Source of the DNA: Bradyrhizobium embrapense
GTDB taxonomy: Bacteria > Pseudomonadota > Alphaproteobacteria > Rhizobiales > Xanthobacteraceae
NCBI RefSeq assembly: GCF_001189235.2
Contig: NZ_LFIP02000001.1
Coordinates: 1,287,075 to 1,351,074 of the forward strand
DNA: 64,000 nucleotides
Direction: 5' to 3'
Shown: piece after piece, positions 55,511-64,000 of the stretch
Numbering within the stretch: the stretch's first letter is position 1
How the letters are laid out: every line of letters begins with the position of its first letter
The notes under the pieces: model-generated
What the model saw: only the letters and a program-made list of their open reading frames with translations
What the model was told of the DNA's origin: nothing
Database searches by the model: none
Made by a program: the position numbers and the translations under genes

Positions 55511-55541
55511 AAAACGCCGCCCAATTCCGGGCGGCGTTTTT
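55511..55541. terminator. Rho-independent terminator between convergent genes
   Basis: A perfect 12-bp stem (AAAACGCCGCCC at 55511-55522 and GGGCGGCGTTTT at 55529-55540) with a six-base loop is followed by T. It is flanked by A's on the left and T's on the right, so it works in both directions between the aldolase and the peptidase. Confidence 0.92.
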
Positions 55542-55558
55542 ACGTACGGCCCTCATCC

Positions 55559-55650
55559 GTAGCCCGGATGGAGCGCAGCGCAATCCGGGGATGCACGCCA
55601 CCATCCGCGGATCGACTATCCCGGATTTCGCTTCGCTCCATCCGGGCTAC
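55559..55650. repeat. Palindromic intergenic repeat, about 92 bp
   Basis: The 16-base ends GTAGCCCGGATGGAGC (55559-55574) and its perfect reverse complement (55635-55650) flank inner arms based on AATCCGGG/CCCGGATT. It lies just after the terminator and just before the end of the peptidase gene. This type of element, based on GTAGCCCGGATGGAGCG, is common between genes in Bradyrhizobium-like genomes. It differs in sequence from the repeat at 34510. Confidence 0.85.
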
Positions 55651-55662
55651 AGCGCGCTCGCC

Positions 55663-57063
55663 CTATTTCGCCTCGGCGAAGGCGGCGAGAATGCGCGCCC
55701 AGGAGCGGATACCCTTGTGAAAACTCTTGAGGTCGTATTTCTCGTTCGGCGAGTGGATGTTGTCGTCGTCGAGCCCGAAGCCGACCAGCACGCTGTCAAG
55801 GCCGAGCGTGCGCTTGAAGTCGGCGACGATCGGGATCGAGGCGCCGGAGCCGATCAGCAGCGCCTCCTTGCCCCATTCGTCGGTCAGCGCGCGGCGCGCG
55901 GCCGCCAGCGGCTTCATGTTCCAGTCGAGCGCGATCGCCGGCGCAGAGGAATGATCGATGAACTCGGCCTTGCAATCCGCCGGCACGCGGGCCTTCACGT
56001 AGTCGCGGAATGCCTGGCGGATCTTCTCGGGATCCTGCCCCTCGACCAGGCGGAACGAGACCTTCGCCGACGCTTCCGCCGGGATGACCGTCTTCGAACC
56101 CTCACCGGTATAGCCGCCGACGATGCCGTTGATGTCGCACGTCGGACGCGACGAGACCTGCTCGATCAGCAGACGATCCTTCTCGCCGGCCGGCACCGAC
56201 AGGCCGATCGGCTTGAGGAAGCTCTCCGGCGTCAGATTGAGCTGCTTCCACTGCGCCAGGATGTCCGGCGGCAGATCCTTCACGCCGTCGTAGAAGCCGG
56301 GGATGGTGATGTGGCCGTTCTCGTCGTGCAGGCCGCCGAGTATCTGCGTCAGCACGCGGATCGGATTCTGCGCGCCGCCGCCGAACACGCCGGAATGCAG
56401 GTCGCGATTGGCGGCCTTGATCTTGACCTCATCATAAACGAGGCCGCGCAGCGAGGTGGTGATCGCCGGTGTGTTGGGGTCCCACATGCCGGTATCGCAG
56501 ACCAGCGCGAAGTCCGCCTTGAGCTCGGCCTTGTTCGCTTCCAGGAACGGCACGAAATTCTTCGAGCCGATCTCCTCCTCGCCCTCGATGACGATGGTGA
56601 TGTCGATCGGCAGCGATCCCGTCACATTCTTCCAGGCCCGGCACGCCTCGACGAAGGTCATCAGCTGTCCCTTGTCGTCTTCGGCCCCGCGCGCGACGAT
56701 GATCTTGCGTCCGTCAGCATGGTCGGTCACGACAGGCTCGAACGGCGGACGATGCCAGAGATTCAGCGGATCGACCGGCTGCACGTCGTAGTGGCCGTAG
56801 AACAGCACATGCGGCCGCCCGTCGGTCGCGCCGTTCAGCTTGCCGACCACGGCCGGATGGCCGGCGGTCGGCCGGACCTCGGTCTTGAAGCCGAGGGTTG
56901 CGATATCCTTGGCGAGGTGATCGGCGGCCGCCTTGCAGTCGTCGGCAAAGGCCGGATCGGCCGAGATCGATTTGATCCGCAGCAGCGTGAACAGCCGCTC
57001 GAGACTGTTGTCGAAATCGGCGTCGATACGGTCGAGGACGGGCTGCAGCTTGGCGTTGGACAT
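55663..57063 (-). CDS. M20 family metallopeptidase (dipeptidase type)
   Basis: The 466-residue protein has the M20 zinc motifs: HVLFYGHYDVQPVDP with the first His and Asp near residues 90-92, AEDDKGQLMTFVEACRAW with the bridging Asp, EGEEEIGSKNF with the catalytic Glu pair, and FALVCDTGMWDP with the next ligand. The closest groups are carnosinase-like and succinyl-diaminopimelate desuccinylase-like dipeptidases. An inserted dimerisation domain is present at about residues 210-330. It is likely cytoplasmic. Confidence 0.9.
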   Translation of the reverse strand: MSNAKLQPVLDRIDADFDNSLERLFTLLRIKSISADPAFADDCKAAADHLAKDIATLGFKTEVRPTAGHPAVVGKLNGATDGRPHVLFYGHYDVQPVDPLNLWHRPPFEPVVTDHADGRKIIVARGAEDDKGQLMTFVEACRAWKNVTGSLPIDITIVIEGEEEIGSKNFVPFLEANKAELKADFALVCDTGMWDPNTPAITTSLRGLVYDEVKIKAANRDLHSGVFGGGAQNPIRVLTQILGGLHDENGHITIPGFYDGVKDLPPDILAQWKQLNLTPESFLKPIGLSVPAGEKDRLLIEQVSSRPTCDINGIVGGYTGEGSKTVIPAEASAKVSFRLVEGQDPEKIRQAFRDYVKARVPADCKAEFIDHSSAPAIALDWNMKPLAAARRALTDEWGKEALLIGSGASIPIVADFKRTLGLDSVLVGFGLDDDNIHSPNEKYDLKSFHKGIRSWARILAAFAEAK

Positions 57064-57159
57064 CGCTCATATCCTTTTTGTTTGGACATTGCCGACGTTG
57101 TAGCGCGCCGGCCGCCCGAGGCAAAGCCGGCTGTCCATTCCGATCGGGTGATCGCGATG

Positions 57160-58779
<1,620 letters not shown>

Positions 58780-59169
58780 CGCTTCGCCTCTTCACGCAGA
58801 TTCAGATCGTTTCGATCATCGCACCCGGTTCGATACTCGAACCCGGTTCGAAACCGCGAACCCGGCTCGATACCGAACCAGTGCCATCATATTGCATCTT
58901 GCCGGTCGATTGAAACCGTCACCGCAAGCTGACGTATATTGCCGCGCCACAGGTTCCTGATATTTATTCTTGGCGAAGTGACGAAAGGCATTGCGCATTG
59001 CGACGAGATGGTGTGAATCCGCCGCTCACTCTTGCAGCGAGGCCACAGTCAGGACGCGATCGAAAAAGAAAACCAACTGAAATGCGCGGATCGCTTGTAT
59101 TTCGTGACACAGGCGCTCAAGATAAATTCCGAAGAACAACCCGGCAAAGTCCGGTTGAGGCGGGGCAAG
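58780..59169. other. Spacer with a run of short direct repeats
   Basis: This 390-base spacer holds the divergent promoters of the HerA-like and DUF2267-like genes. At about 58820-58875 a CCCGGTTCGA(T/A)-like word is repeated about three times (CACCCGGTTCGATAC, AACCCGGTTCGAAAC, AACCCGGCTCGATAC), roughly 18 bases apart. Frames in this area are not convincing as protein. Confidence 0.5.
58822..58874. repeat. Three 18-base tandem repeats of CCCGGTTCGATAC type
   Basis: Three near-identical copies of about 18 bases (ACCCGGTTCGATACTCGA, ACCCGGTTCGAAACCGCG, ACCCGGCTCGATACCGAA) lie head to tail upstream of the HerA-like gene start. They could be iterated sites for a regulator or a small array of replication slippage. 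Confidence 0.6.
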
Positions 59170-59535
59170 ATGGACGAATTGGTTGGACAGCTGGCCGCGA
59201 AGGCCGGCATCGACGGCGCTGTCGCTGAAAAAACCATCGGCATCGTTCTGGGTTTCCTCCGTAGCGAGGGACCGTCCGATAAAGTCCAGGCTCTGATCGA
59301 CCAAATGCCCGGCGCCGAAGCGGCAATCGCCGCCTCCAACAACAGCGGTGGTCTATCGCGGTTGATGGGCGGCGGCTTGATGGCTGTCGGCACCCGGCTG
59401 ATGGCGCTTGGCCTGAGCATGGGTGAAATTCAGAACGTTGCGCGTGAACTTTTCAGGTTCGGCCGCGACAAAATCGGAGCGGATCAAATGGGCGAGATCA
59501 TCTCGGGGACGCCGGGCCTCAGCCAGTTTGCCTGA
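59170..59535 (+). CDS. DUF2267-like small helical protein
   Basis: The start at 59170 (MDELVGQLAAKAGIDGAVAE) has a GAGG sequence nine bases upstream and gives 121 residues. The pattern KTIGIVLGFLRSEGPSDKVQALIDQMPGA resembles the DUF2267 / DUF2780 type of helical proteins. A Gly-rich segment (SRLMGGGLMAVGTRLMALGL) is in the middle. A longer frame starts at 59032, but its N-terminus is poor. Function is unknown. Confidence 0.7.
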   Translation: MDELVGQLAAKAGIDGAVAEKTIGIVLGFLRSEGPSDKVQALIDQMPGAEAAIAASNNSGGLSRLMGGGLMAVGTRLMALGLSMGEIQNVARELFRFGRDKIGADQMGEIISGTPGLSQFA

Positions 59536-59597
59536 AGCGCTGTCCCAACGGCCCTGCACGCGCGCTCCCTTCTACCTGTTACCTGCATACGAGTATC

Positions 59598-60005
59598 ATG
59601 ACATACCCCCTCTCCGAGATCGAAGGCCTGTCCGCCTATTGCGCCACCAAACTGAAATCGCAGGGTATCCGCACGACCGACGCACTGCTTGAAGCCGCCC
59701 GCACCGTCAAGGGACGCAAGGCGCTCGCCGCCAAGACCGGGATCAGCGAACAACAATTGCTCGAGTGGGCCAACATCTCCGACTACATGCGGATTCCCGG
59801 CATGGGCAAGGCGAAGGTCGGGCTGGTCCGCGCCGCCGGCGTCACCACCGTACGAGAGCTCGCGCACCGCAACCCGTCGCGGCTGGCGCAAAGCATGAAG
59901 GACGCCAATGTGCGGCGTAAGCTCGTCCGGGTGATGCCTTCGGAGAAGTCAGTCGAGCTGCTGATTGAAGAGGCACGCAAGCTGCCTCCGAAAATCACTT
60001 ATTAG
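59598..60005 (+). CDS. DUF4332 family protein (helix-hairpin-helix-like)
   Basis: The 135-residue protein starts MTYPLSEIEGLSAYCATKLK and contains ISDYMRIPGMGKAKVGLVRA, the helix-hairpin-helix-like signature of DUF4332. Such repeats usually contact DNA backbone or protein. It is 62 bases after the DUF2267-like gene and may share its transcript. Function is unknown. Confidence 0.82.
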   Translation: MTYPLSEIEGLSAYCATKLKSQGIRTTDALLEAARTVKGRKALAAKTGISEQQLLEWANISDYMRIPGMGKAKVGLVRAAGVTTVRELAHRNPSRLAQSMKDANVRRKLVRVMPSEKSVELLIEEARKLPPKITY

Positions 60006-60103
60006 CATCACTACTAGGCTGCCCTGACCGGACCCGCTGCCGCCGGCACCCGACATCGTCGCGACACCTTGACTTGCCGCTGCGGTCAGCGCAAAGCCAC
60101 CGC

Positions 60104-60961
60104 ATGATGGCAACCAGCCCCATAGCATCGGCGGTGACCGGTCCGGCCGCATCAGCGGTGCTGCCGGCACTGCTGTCGCGGGCCTATCCGGCGGTGATGG
60201 GCATCCTGAACGTGACGCCGGACTCGTTCTCCGACGGCGGCCGGTTCATCGCGCCCGAACAGGCGCTGGCACAGGCCCGCAGGCTGATCGCCGAGGGCGC
60301 CGACATCATCGATATCGGCGCGGAATCGACCCGCCCCTATGGCTCACGGCCGGTCTCCGCGGAAGCCGAAATGGCGCGGCTGAAGCCGGTGCTGGCCGAG
60401 GTGGTCGCGCTCGGCGTGCCGGTCTCGATCGACAGCATGAAATCGGAGGTCGTGGCCTTCGCACTCGACCAGGGCGCTGCGATCGCCAACGACGTCTGGG
60501 GTCTGCAGCGCGATGCCGGCATGGCGCCACTCGTCGCCGCACGTGGCGTGCCCGTGATCATCATGCACAATCGCGAGCAGGTCGATCCTGCGATCGACAT
60601 CATGCAGGACATTACGGCGTTCTTCGAACGCTCGCTCGAGATCGCGACGCGCGCCGGCATCGCGTCGGGCAAGATCGTGCTCGATCCCGGCATCGGCTTC
60701 GGCAAGACGCCGGAGCAGAGCATGACGGCGCTGGCGCGGCTCGCCGAGCTCGACGCGTTCCGCCTGCCGGTGCTGGTCGGGGCCTCGCGCAAGCGCTTCA
60801 TCAGCACGGTCGTGGCCTCCGAGCCGCAACAGCGGATCGGCGGCTCGATCGCGGCGCATCTGATCGCGGCGCAGAATGGCGCCCGCATCATCCGCGCGCA
60901 CGACGTCGCGGAAACCGTTCAGGCGCTGCGGGTAGCCGCGGCAATCGAGGGACAGCAATGA
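60104..60961 (+). CDS. folP: Dihydropteroate synthase
   Basis: The start at 60104 or 60107 (MMATSP or MATSP) fits better than a TTG at 60074; it gives 285 residues. The enzyme condenses dihydropterin pyrophosphate with p-aminobenzoate. The pterin-binding motifs are present: MGILNVTPDSFSDGG near residue 33, IIDIGAESTRPYG near 66, IVLDPGIGFGKT near 190 and LVGASRKRFI near 224. It overlaps folB as ATGA at 60958-60961. It is the target of sulfonamides. Confidence 0.94.
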   Translation: MMATSPIASAVTGPAASAVLPALLSRAYPAVMGILNVTPDSFSDGGRFIAPEQALAQARRLIAEGADIIDIGAESTRPYGSRPVSAEAEMARLKPVLAEVVALGVPVSIDSMKSEVVAFALDQGAAIANDVWGLQRDAGMAPLVAARGVPVIIMHNREQVDPAIDIMQDITAFFERSLEIATRAGIASGKIVLDPGIGFGKTPEQSMTALARLAELDAFRLPVLVGASRKRFISTVVASEPQQRIGGSIAAHLIAAQNGARIIRAHDVAETVQALRVAAAIEGQQ

Positions 60962-61338
60962 CCGACACGATCTTCATCACCGGGATCGTCATCCATGCCC
61001 GTCATGGCGTGATGGAACATGAGACCGAGGTGGGGCAGCGCTTCGTCATCGACCTCGAGCTCTACACCGACCTCTCGGAATCCTCGCGCACCGACCGTCT
61101 CTCCGACACAGTCTCCTATTCCAATGTCGTCGCGACCGCGACCTCGGCATTCAAGAACACCAACTACAAGCTGCTGGAGCGCGCCGCCGGCGCGGTGGCA
61201 GAAGACATCCTGGCCTCGTTCCCGCGCGTCCGCGCGGTCAAGGTCACCGTGCACAAGCCGCACGCACCGATCGCCGCGATCTTCGACGATGTCGGCGTGG
61301 TGCTGACCCGCTCGCGGCATCCGCTGCCACATGGCTAG
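60958..61338 (+). CDS. folB: Dihydroneopterin aldolase
   Basis: The 126-residue protein converts 7,8-dihydroneopterin to 6-hydroxymethyl-dihydropterin and glycolaldehyde. FITGIVIHARHGVMEHETEV and RFVIDLELYTDL at its start are standard, and LLERAAGAVAEDI and VKVTVHKPHAPI follow. It overlaps folP by four bases and folK by eight, so folP-folB-folK is one coupled operon. Confidence 0.93.
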   Translation: MTDTIFITGIVIHARHGVMEHETEVGQRFVIDLELYTDLSESSRTDRLSDTVSYSNVVATATSAFKNTNYKLLERAAGAVAEDILASFPRVRAVKVTVHKPHAPIAAIFDDVGVVLTRSRHPLPHG

Positions 61339-61822
61339 CGTGCTGATCGCACTCGGCGGCAATGTCGGCGACGTCCGCGCGACGTTTCGCAAGGCGATCG
61401 CCAATATCTGCGGCATGGCGCAAGCGGCGCTCCTTGCGCGCTCGTCGGACTATTCGACGCCCCCCTGGGGCGAAGCGCAGCAGGATAGCTTCATCAACGC
61501 CTGCATCGAGATCGACACCAGCCTCGATCCGCACGCGCTGCTGTTCACGCTGCACAAGATCGAGAGCAAATTCGGCCGCGATCGCAAAAACGAGCAGCGC
61601 TGGGGTCCGCGCACCCTCGACCTCGATTTGATCGCCTATGACGACGTCACACTCAACAAGCCGGAACTGACGCTGCCGCACCCGCGGTGGTTCGAGCGCG
61701 CCTTCGTGCTGGTGCCGCTGGCCGAGATCGTTCCCGACCGCGTCATCGCCGGGCGCCGTGTCGCGGATGCGCTGGCGGGGGTCTCGACGGAAGGTATTTT
61801 CCGTCTAGCGGACCTCGACTAA
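61331..61822 (+). CDS. folK: 2-amino-4-hydroxy-6-hydroxymethyldihydropteridine pyrophosphokinase
   Basis: The 163-residue enzyme transfers pyrophosphate from ATP to hydroxymethyldihydropterin, the step before folP. ALGGNVGDVRATFRKAI is the N-terminal motif. SDYSTPPWGEAQQDSFINAC and RWGPRTLDLDLIAYDD are the substrate- and metal-binding motifs. It overlaps folB by eight bases, completing the folate operon. Confidence 0.94.
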   Translation: MASVLIALGGNVGDVRATFRKAIANICGMAQAALLARSSDYSTPPWGEAQQDSFINACIEIDTSLDPHALLFTLHKIESKFGRDRKNEQRWGPRTLDLDLIAYDDVTLNKPELTLPHPRWFERAFVLVPLAEIVPDRVIAGRRVADALAGVSTEGIFRLADLD

Positions 61823-61929
61823 AAGTCCGGCGGCCGCAAACAAAAGTTTGGCTTGGCCGCCCGCCCGTGGCAATTTCCGGCCAAATCAAGGAGCCCCGTC
61901 GGGGGGCCGATGAAGGACGATTTGGGCGG

Positions 61930-63804
61930 ATGACGACCTCGACTGACGATTTGGCTCTGGCTTCGGATTTTGCTCCAGCGACATATGACGACTGGCGCAA
62001 GCTGGTCGACGCCGTGCTGAAGGGTGCCCCGTTCGAGAAGCTGGTCAGCAAGACCTATGACGGTCTGAAGATCGATCCGATTTACCGCCGCGCCACCAAC
62101 GTGAGCCCGCTTGCCGGCCGCGCCGCCGCGACCCCCTGGCACATCCTGCAGCGGGTCGACCATCCCGACGCCGCAGCGGCCAATGCGCAGGCGCTGCAGG
62201 ATCTTGAGAACGGAGCGACCGGCCTCGAATTCGAGTTCGCCGGCGGTCCCGGCGCGCGCGGCTTCGGTCTTGCCGATGCCAGCAAGAAGACGCTGGCGCG
62301 GGCCTGCGGCGGCGTCCATCTCGATGCCGGCATCATGATCGCGCTCAACCCGGTGATCGGACGCGAGAACGCTGGCGAGACCTTTGCCGAGATGGTCGAG
62401 GCCCGCAAGCTCGATCCCGCCAAGCTCGACCTGCATTTCAATTACCAGGCGCTCAGCACGATTGCCGTGCGCGGTGCTGCGACCACAGCCTGGGCCGACT
62501 ACGCGAAGCCGTTCGGCCAGGTGGTGAGCGGCCTGATCAAGCGCGGCTTCAAGGGGCCGTTCGTGCTGGCCGACGGCCGGCCGGTGCATGATGCCGGCGG
62601 CTCCGAGGTGCAGGAGCTCGCCTTCACGCTCGCGACGGCGCTCGCCTATCTGCGCATGCTGGAAGCCGCAGGGCTCGATCTCGATGCGGCCCGCGCAGCC
62701 GTGTCGTTCCGCCTCAGCGCCGATGCCGACCAGTTCCTGACCATGGCGAAATTCCGCGCGCTGCGTCGCTTATGGGCAAGGATCGAAGAAGCCTGCGGCC
62801 TCGCGCCGAAGCCGATCTTCGTCAACGCGCAGACCGCCTGGCGGATGCTGACCCAGCGCGATCCCAACGTGAACCTGCTGCGCGCGACGATCGCGACCTT
62901 TGCCGCCGGGCTCGGCGGCGCCAATGCGATCACCGTGCTGCCGCACACGCTGGCGCTCGGCCTGCCCGACGATTTCGCCCGCCGCGTGGCGCGCAACACG
63001 CAGCTCGTGCTGCTCGACGAGTCCAATCTCGCCAAGGTCACCGATCCCGCGGCCGGCGCCGGCGGCATCGAGACGCTGACCTCGCAGCTTTGCGAGGCGG
63101 CGTGGGCGCTGTTCCAGGAGATCGAGAAGGCCGGCGGCATCTTCACCGCGCTTGAGCAAGGGTTGCTGCAACAGAAGGTCGCCGCAACGCGGGCCCAGCG
63201 CGAGACCAATGTCGCGAAGCGCCGCGACGTGCTGACCGGCGCCAGCGAATTCCCCAACCTGCACGAGACCGACCTCGCAGTGCTGGATGTAAAACCATCA
63301 GCGCAGATCTCCACCGCCGGTGCCAAGGTCAAGTTCGACGCCCTCGCGCCGATGCGGCTCGCCGAACCGTTCGAGGCGCTGCGCGACAAGTCCGACGCCG
63401 CGCTGAATGCCCATGGCGCGCGGCCGAAAATCTTCCTCGCAAACCTGGGCACGCCGGCGGATTTCACGGCCCGCGCCACATTTGCAAAAAGCTTCTTCGA
63501 GACCGGCGGGATCGAGGCCATCGACAGCGAGGGCTTTGCCGACGCGGCGGCGCTGGCCGCGGCCTTCAAGGCCTCCGGCGCCGCGATGACGTGCATTTGT
63601 TCCTCGGACAAGGTCTATGCCGCCCGTGCCACGGAGGCCGCCAAGGCCCTTCACGGCGGCGGAGCAAGGCATATCTATCTGGCAGGACGGCCTGGCGAGC
63701 TGGAAGCGGCGCTCCGGGCAGCCGGCATCGGTGAGTTCGTCTTCGCCGGCGGTGACGCGCTGGCGACATTGCGCGACGCCTATCGGCGGATGGAGCAGGC
63801 ATGA
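61930..63804 (+). CDS. mutA: Methylmalonyl-CoA mutase small (beta) subunit
   Basis: The start at 61930 (MTTSTDDLALASDFAPATYD) gives 624 residues, the usual size for the small subunit. The TIM-barrel part spans residues 20-450, with YRRATNVSPLAGRAAATPWH and NAQTAWRMLTQRDPNVNLLR. The C-terminal flavodoxin-like domain (KIFLANLGTPADFTARATF) lacks the DxHxxG cobalamin motif, as expected for the non-catalytic subunit. The large subunit (mutB) is not in the window. The next gene overlaps its stop by four bases. Confidence 0.9.
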   Translation: MTTSTDDLALASDFAPATYDDWRKLVDAVLKGAPFEKLVSKTYDGLKIDPIYRRATNVSPLAGRAAATPWHILQRVDHPDAAAANAQALQDLENGATGLEFEFAGGPGARGFGLADASKKTLARACGGVHLDAGIMIALNPVIGRENAGETFAEMVEARKLDPAKLDLHFNYQALSTIAVRGAATTAWADYAKPFGQVVSGLIKRGFKGPFVLADGRPVHDAGGSEVQELAFTLATALAYLRMLEAAGLDLDAARAAVSFRLSADADQFLTMAKFRALRRLWARIEEACGLAPKPIFVNAQTAWRMLTQRDPNVNLLRATIATFAAGLGGANAITVLPHTLALGLPDDFARRVARNTQLVLLDESNLAKVTDPAAGAGGIETLTSQLCEAAWALFQEIEKAGGIFTALEQGLLQQKVAATRAQRETNVAKRRDVLTGASEFPNLHETDLAVLDVKPSAQISTAGAKVKFDALAPMRLAEPFEALRDKSDAALNAHGARPKIFLANLGTPADFTARATFAKSFFETGGIEAIDSEGFADAAALAAAFKASGAAMTCICSSDKVYAARATEAAKALHGGGARHIYLAGRPGELEAALRAAGIGEFVFAGGDALATLRDAYRRMEQA

Positions 63805-64000
63805 CGGCAGAGGCACCAGCGAAACCCGTTCTGACCGGCGGTTGCCAGTGCGGCGCCGTGCGCTTTGCGGTATCCGCGGCACCGAACCGGGTCAGCATCT
63901 GTCACTGCCGGATGTGCCAGAAGGCCTCCGGTGCGCCGTTCGCCTCTTTCGCCGACATCAACAAGGAGGATTTCGCCTGGACCCGGGGCAAGCCGGCGTC
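63801..64000 (+). CDS. GFA (glutathione-dependent formaldehyde-activating) family protein, 3' end cut by window edge
   Basis: The frame opens at ATG 63801, overlapping the mutA stop as ATGA, and runs off the window after 66 codons. It begins MTAEAPAKPVLTGGCQCGAV and has GGCQCGAVRF and CHCRMCQKASG, the zinc-binding cysteine motifs of the GFA/CENP-V fold. In this family these hold the catalytic zinc. The short spacing indicates co-transcription with mutA. Its role next to the mutase is not known. Confidence 0.88.
   Translation, partial: MTAEAPAKPVLTGGCQCGAVRFAVSAAPNRVSICHCRMCQKASGAPFASFADINKEDFAWTRGKPA

Overview
The window looks like a chromosomal segment of an alphaproteobacterium of the Bradyrhizobium / Rhodopseudomonas group. 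The grounds are: high GC with strong third-position GC (nearly every gene has long open shadow frames), a MucR/Ros regulator, a GGAAC-N16-CGTT promoter of the EcfG general-stress type, rhizobial-style small membrane proteins, paralogous branched-chain amino-acid type ABC receptors, and two kinds of long palindromic intergenic repeat. The species cannot be read from the sequence.

Region 1 (1-23 kb) is a surface polysaccharide (EPS-like) locus. It holds a glycoside hydrolase cut by the left edge, a GT4 glycosyltransferase, an AlgD-type nucleotide-sugar dehydrogenase, and a leftward seven-gene operon running ExoP/Wzc-type tyrosine kinase, methyltransferase, GT4, Wzy-type polymerase, Wzx-type flippase and two more methyltransferases. 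It continues with a second polymerase-like membrane protein, a PPP-family phosphatase, a small membrane/TPR-like protein, a WcaJ/ExoY-type initiating sugar-phosphate transferase and a UDP-glucuronate 4-epimerase-like enzyme. Between the last two is an AT-richer, gene-poor patch (about 17.6-20.3 kb) with an IS3 OrfA-like protein that has no OrfB, a sigma54-like promoter and a convergent pair of small related proteins.

Region 2 (22-28 kb) has several very small membrane proteins, one behind an EcfG-type promoter, then Ku (NHEJ), an orphan Flp pilin, a ThDP enzyme of the acetolactate-synthase fold, and a type II NADH-dehydrogenase-like flavoprotein. A hairpin covers that flavoprotein's ribosome-binding site. 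Region 3 (28.3-34.3 kb) is a Liv-type ABC transporter with two closely related binding proteins, two permeases and one polypeptide carrying both ATPases. Region 4 (34.7-45 kb) is mixed: MFS efflux pump, UPF0260 protein, PBP1A, a DUF1214/DUF1254 pair, a metallo-beta-lactamase hydrolase divergent from a LysR regulator, a lipoprotein, and DUF2336 and DUF1491 proteins.

Region 5 (45-55 kb) has an ankyrin-repeat protein, a peptidoglycan-binding membrane protein overlapping a PAS histidine kinase, a DUF5330-like protein, SufE, MucR, a proline-rich membrane protein, a GT39-like membrane glycosyltransferase and a class II aldolase/adducin protein. Region 6 (55.5-64 kb) has an M20 peptidase, a HerA-like (DUF853) ATPase, DUF2267-like and DUF4332 proteins, the folP-folB-folK operon, the methylmalonyl-CoA mutase small subunit and a GFA-family protein cut by the right edge. 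No rRNA, tRNA, CRISPR array, complete IS or phage was found. The best leads are the SD-masking hairpin, the stress promoter with its 50-residue membrane protein, the AT-rich patch inside the EPS locus, and the fused Liv ATPase with an atypical first signature.
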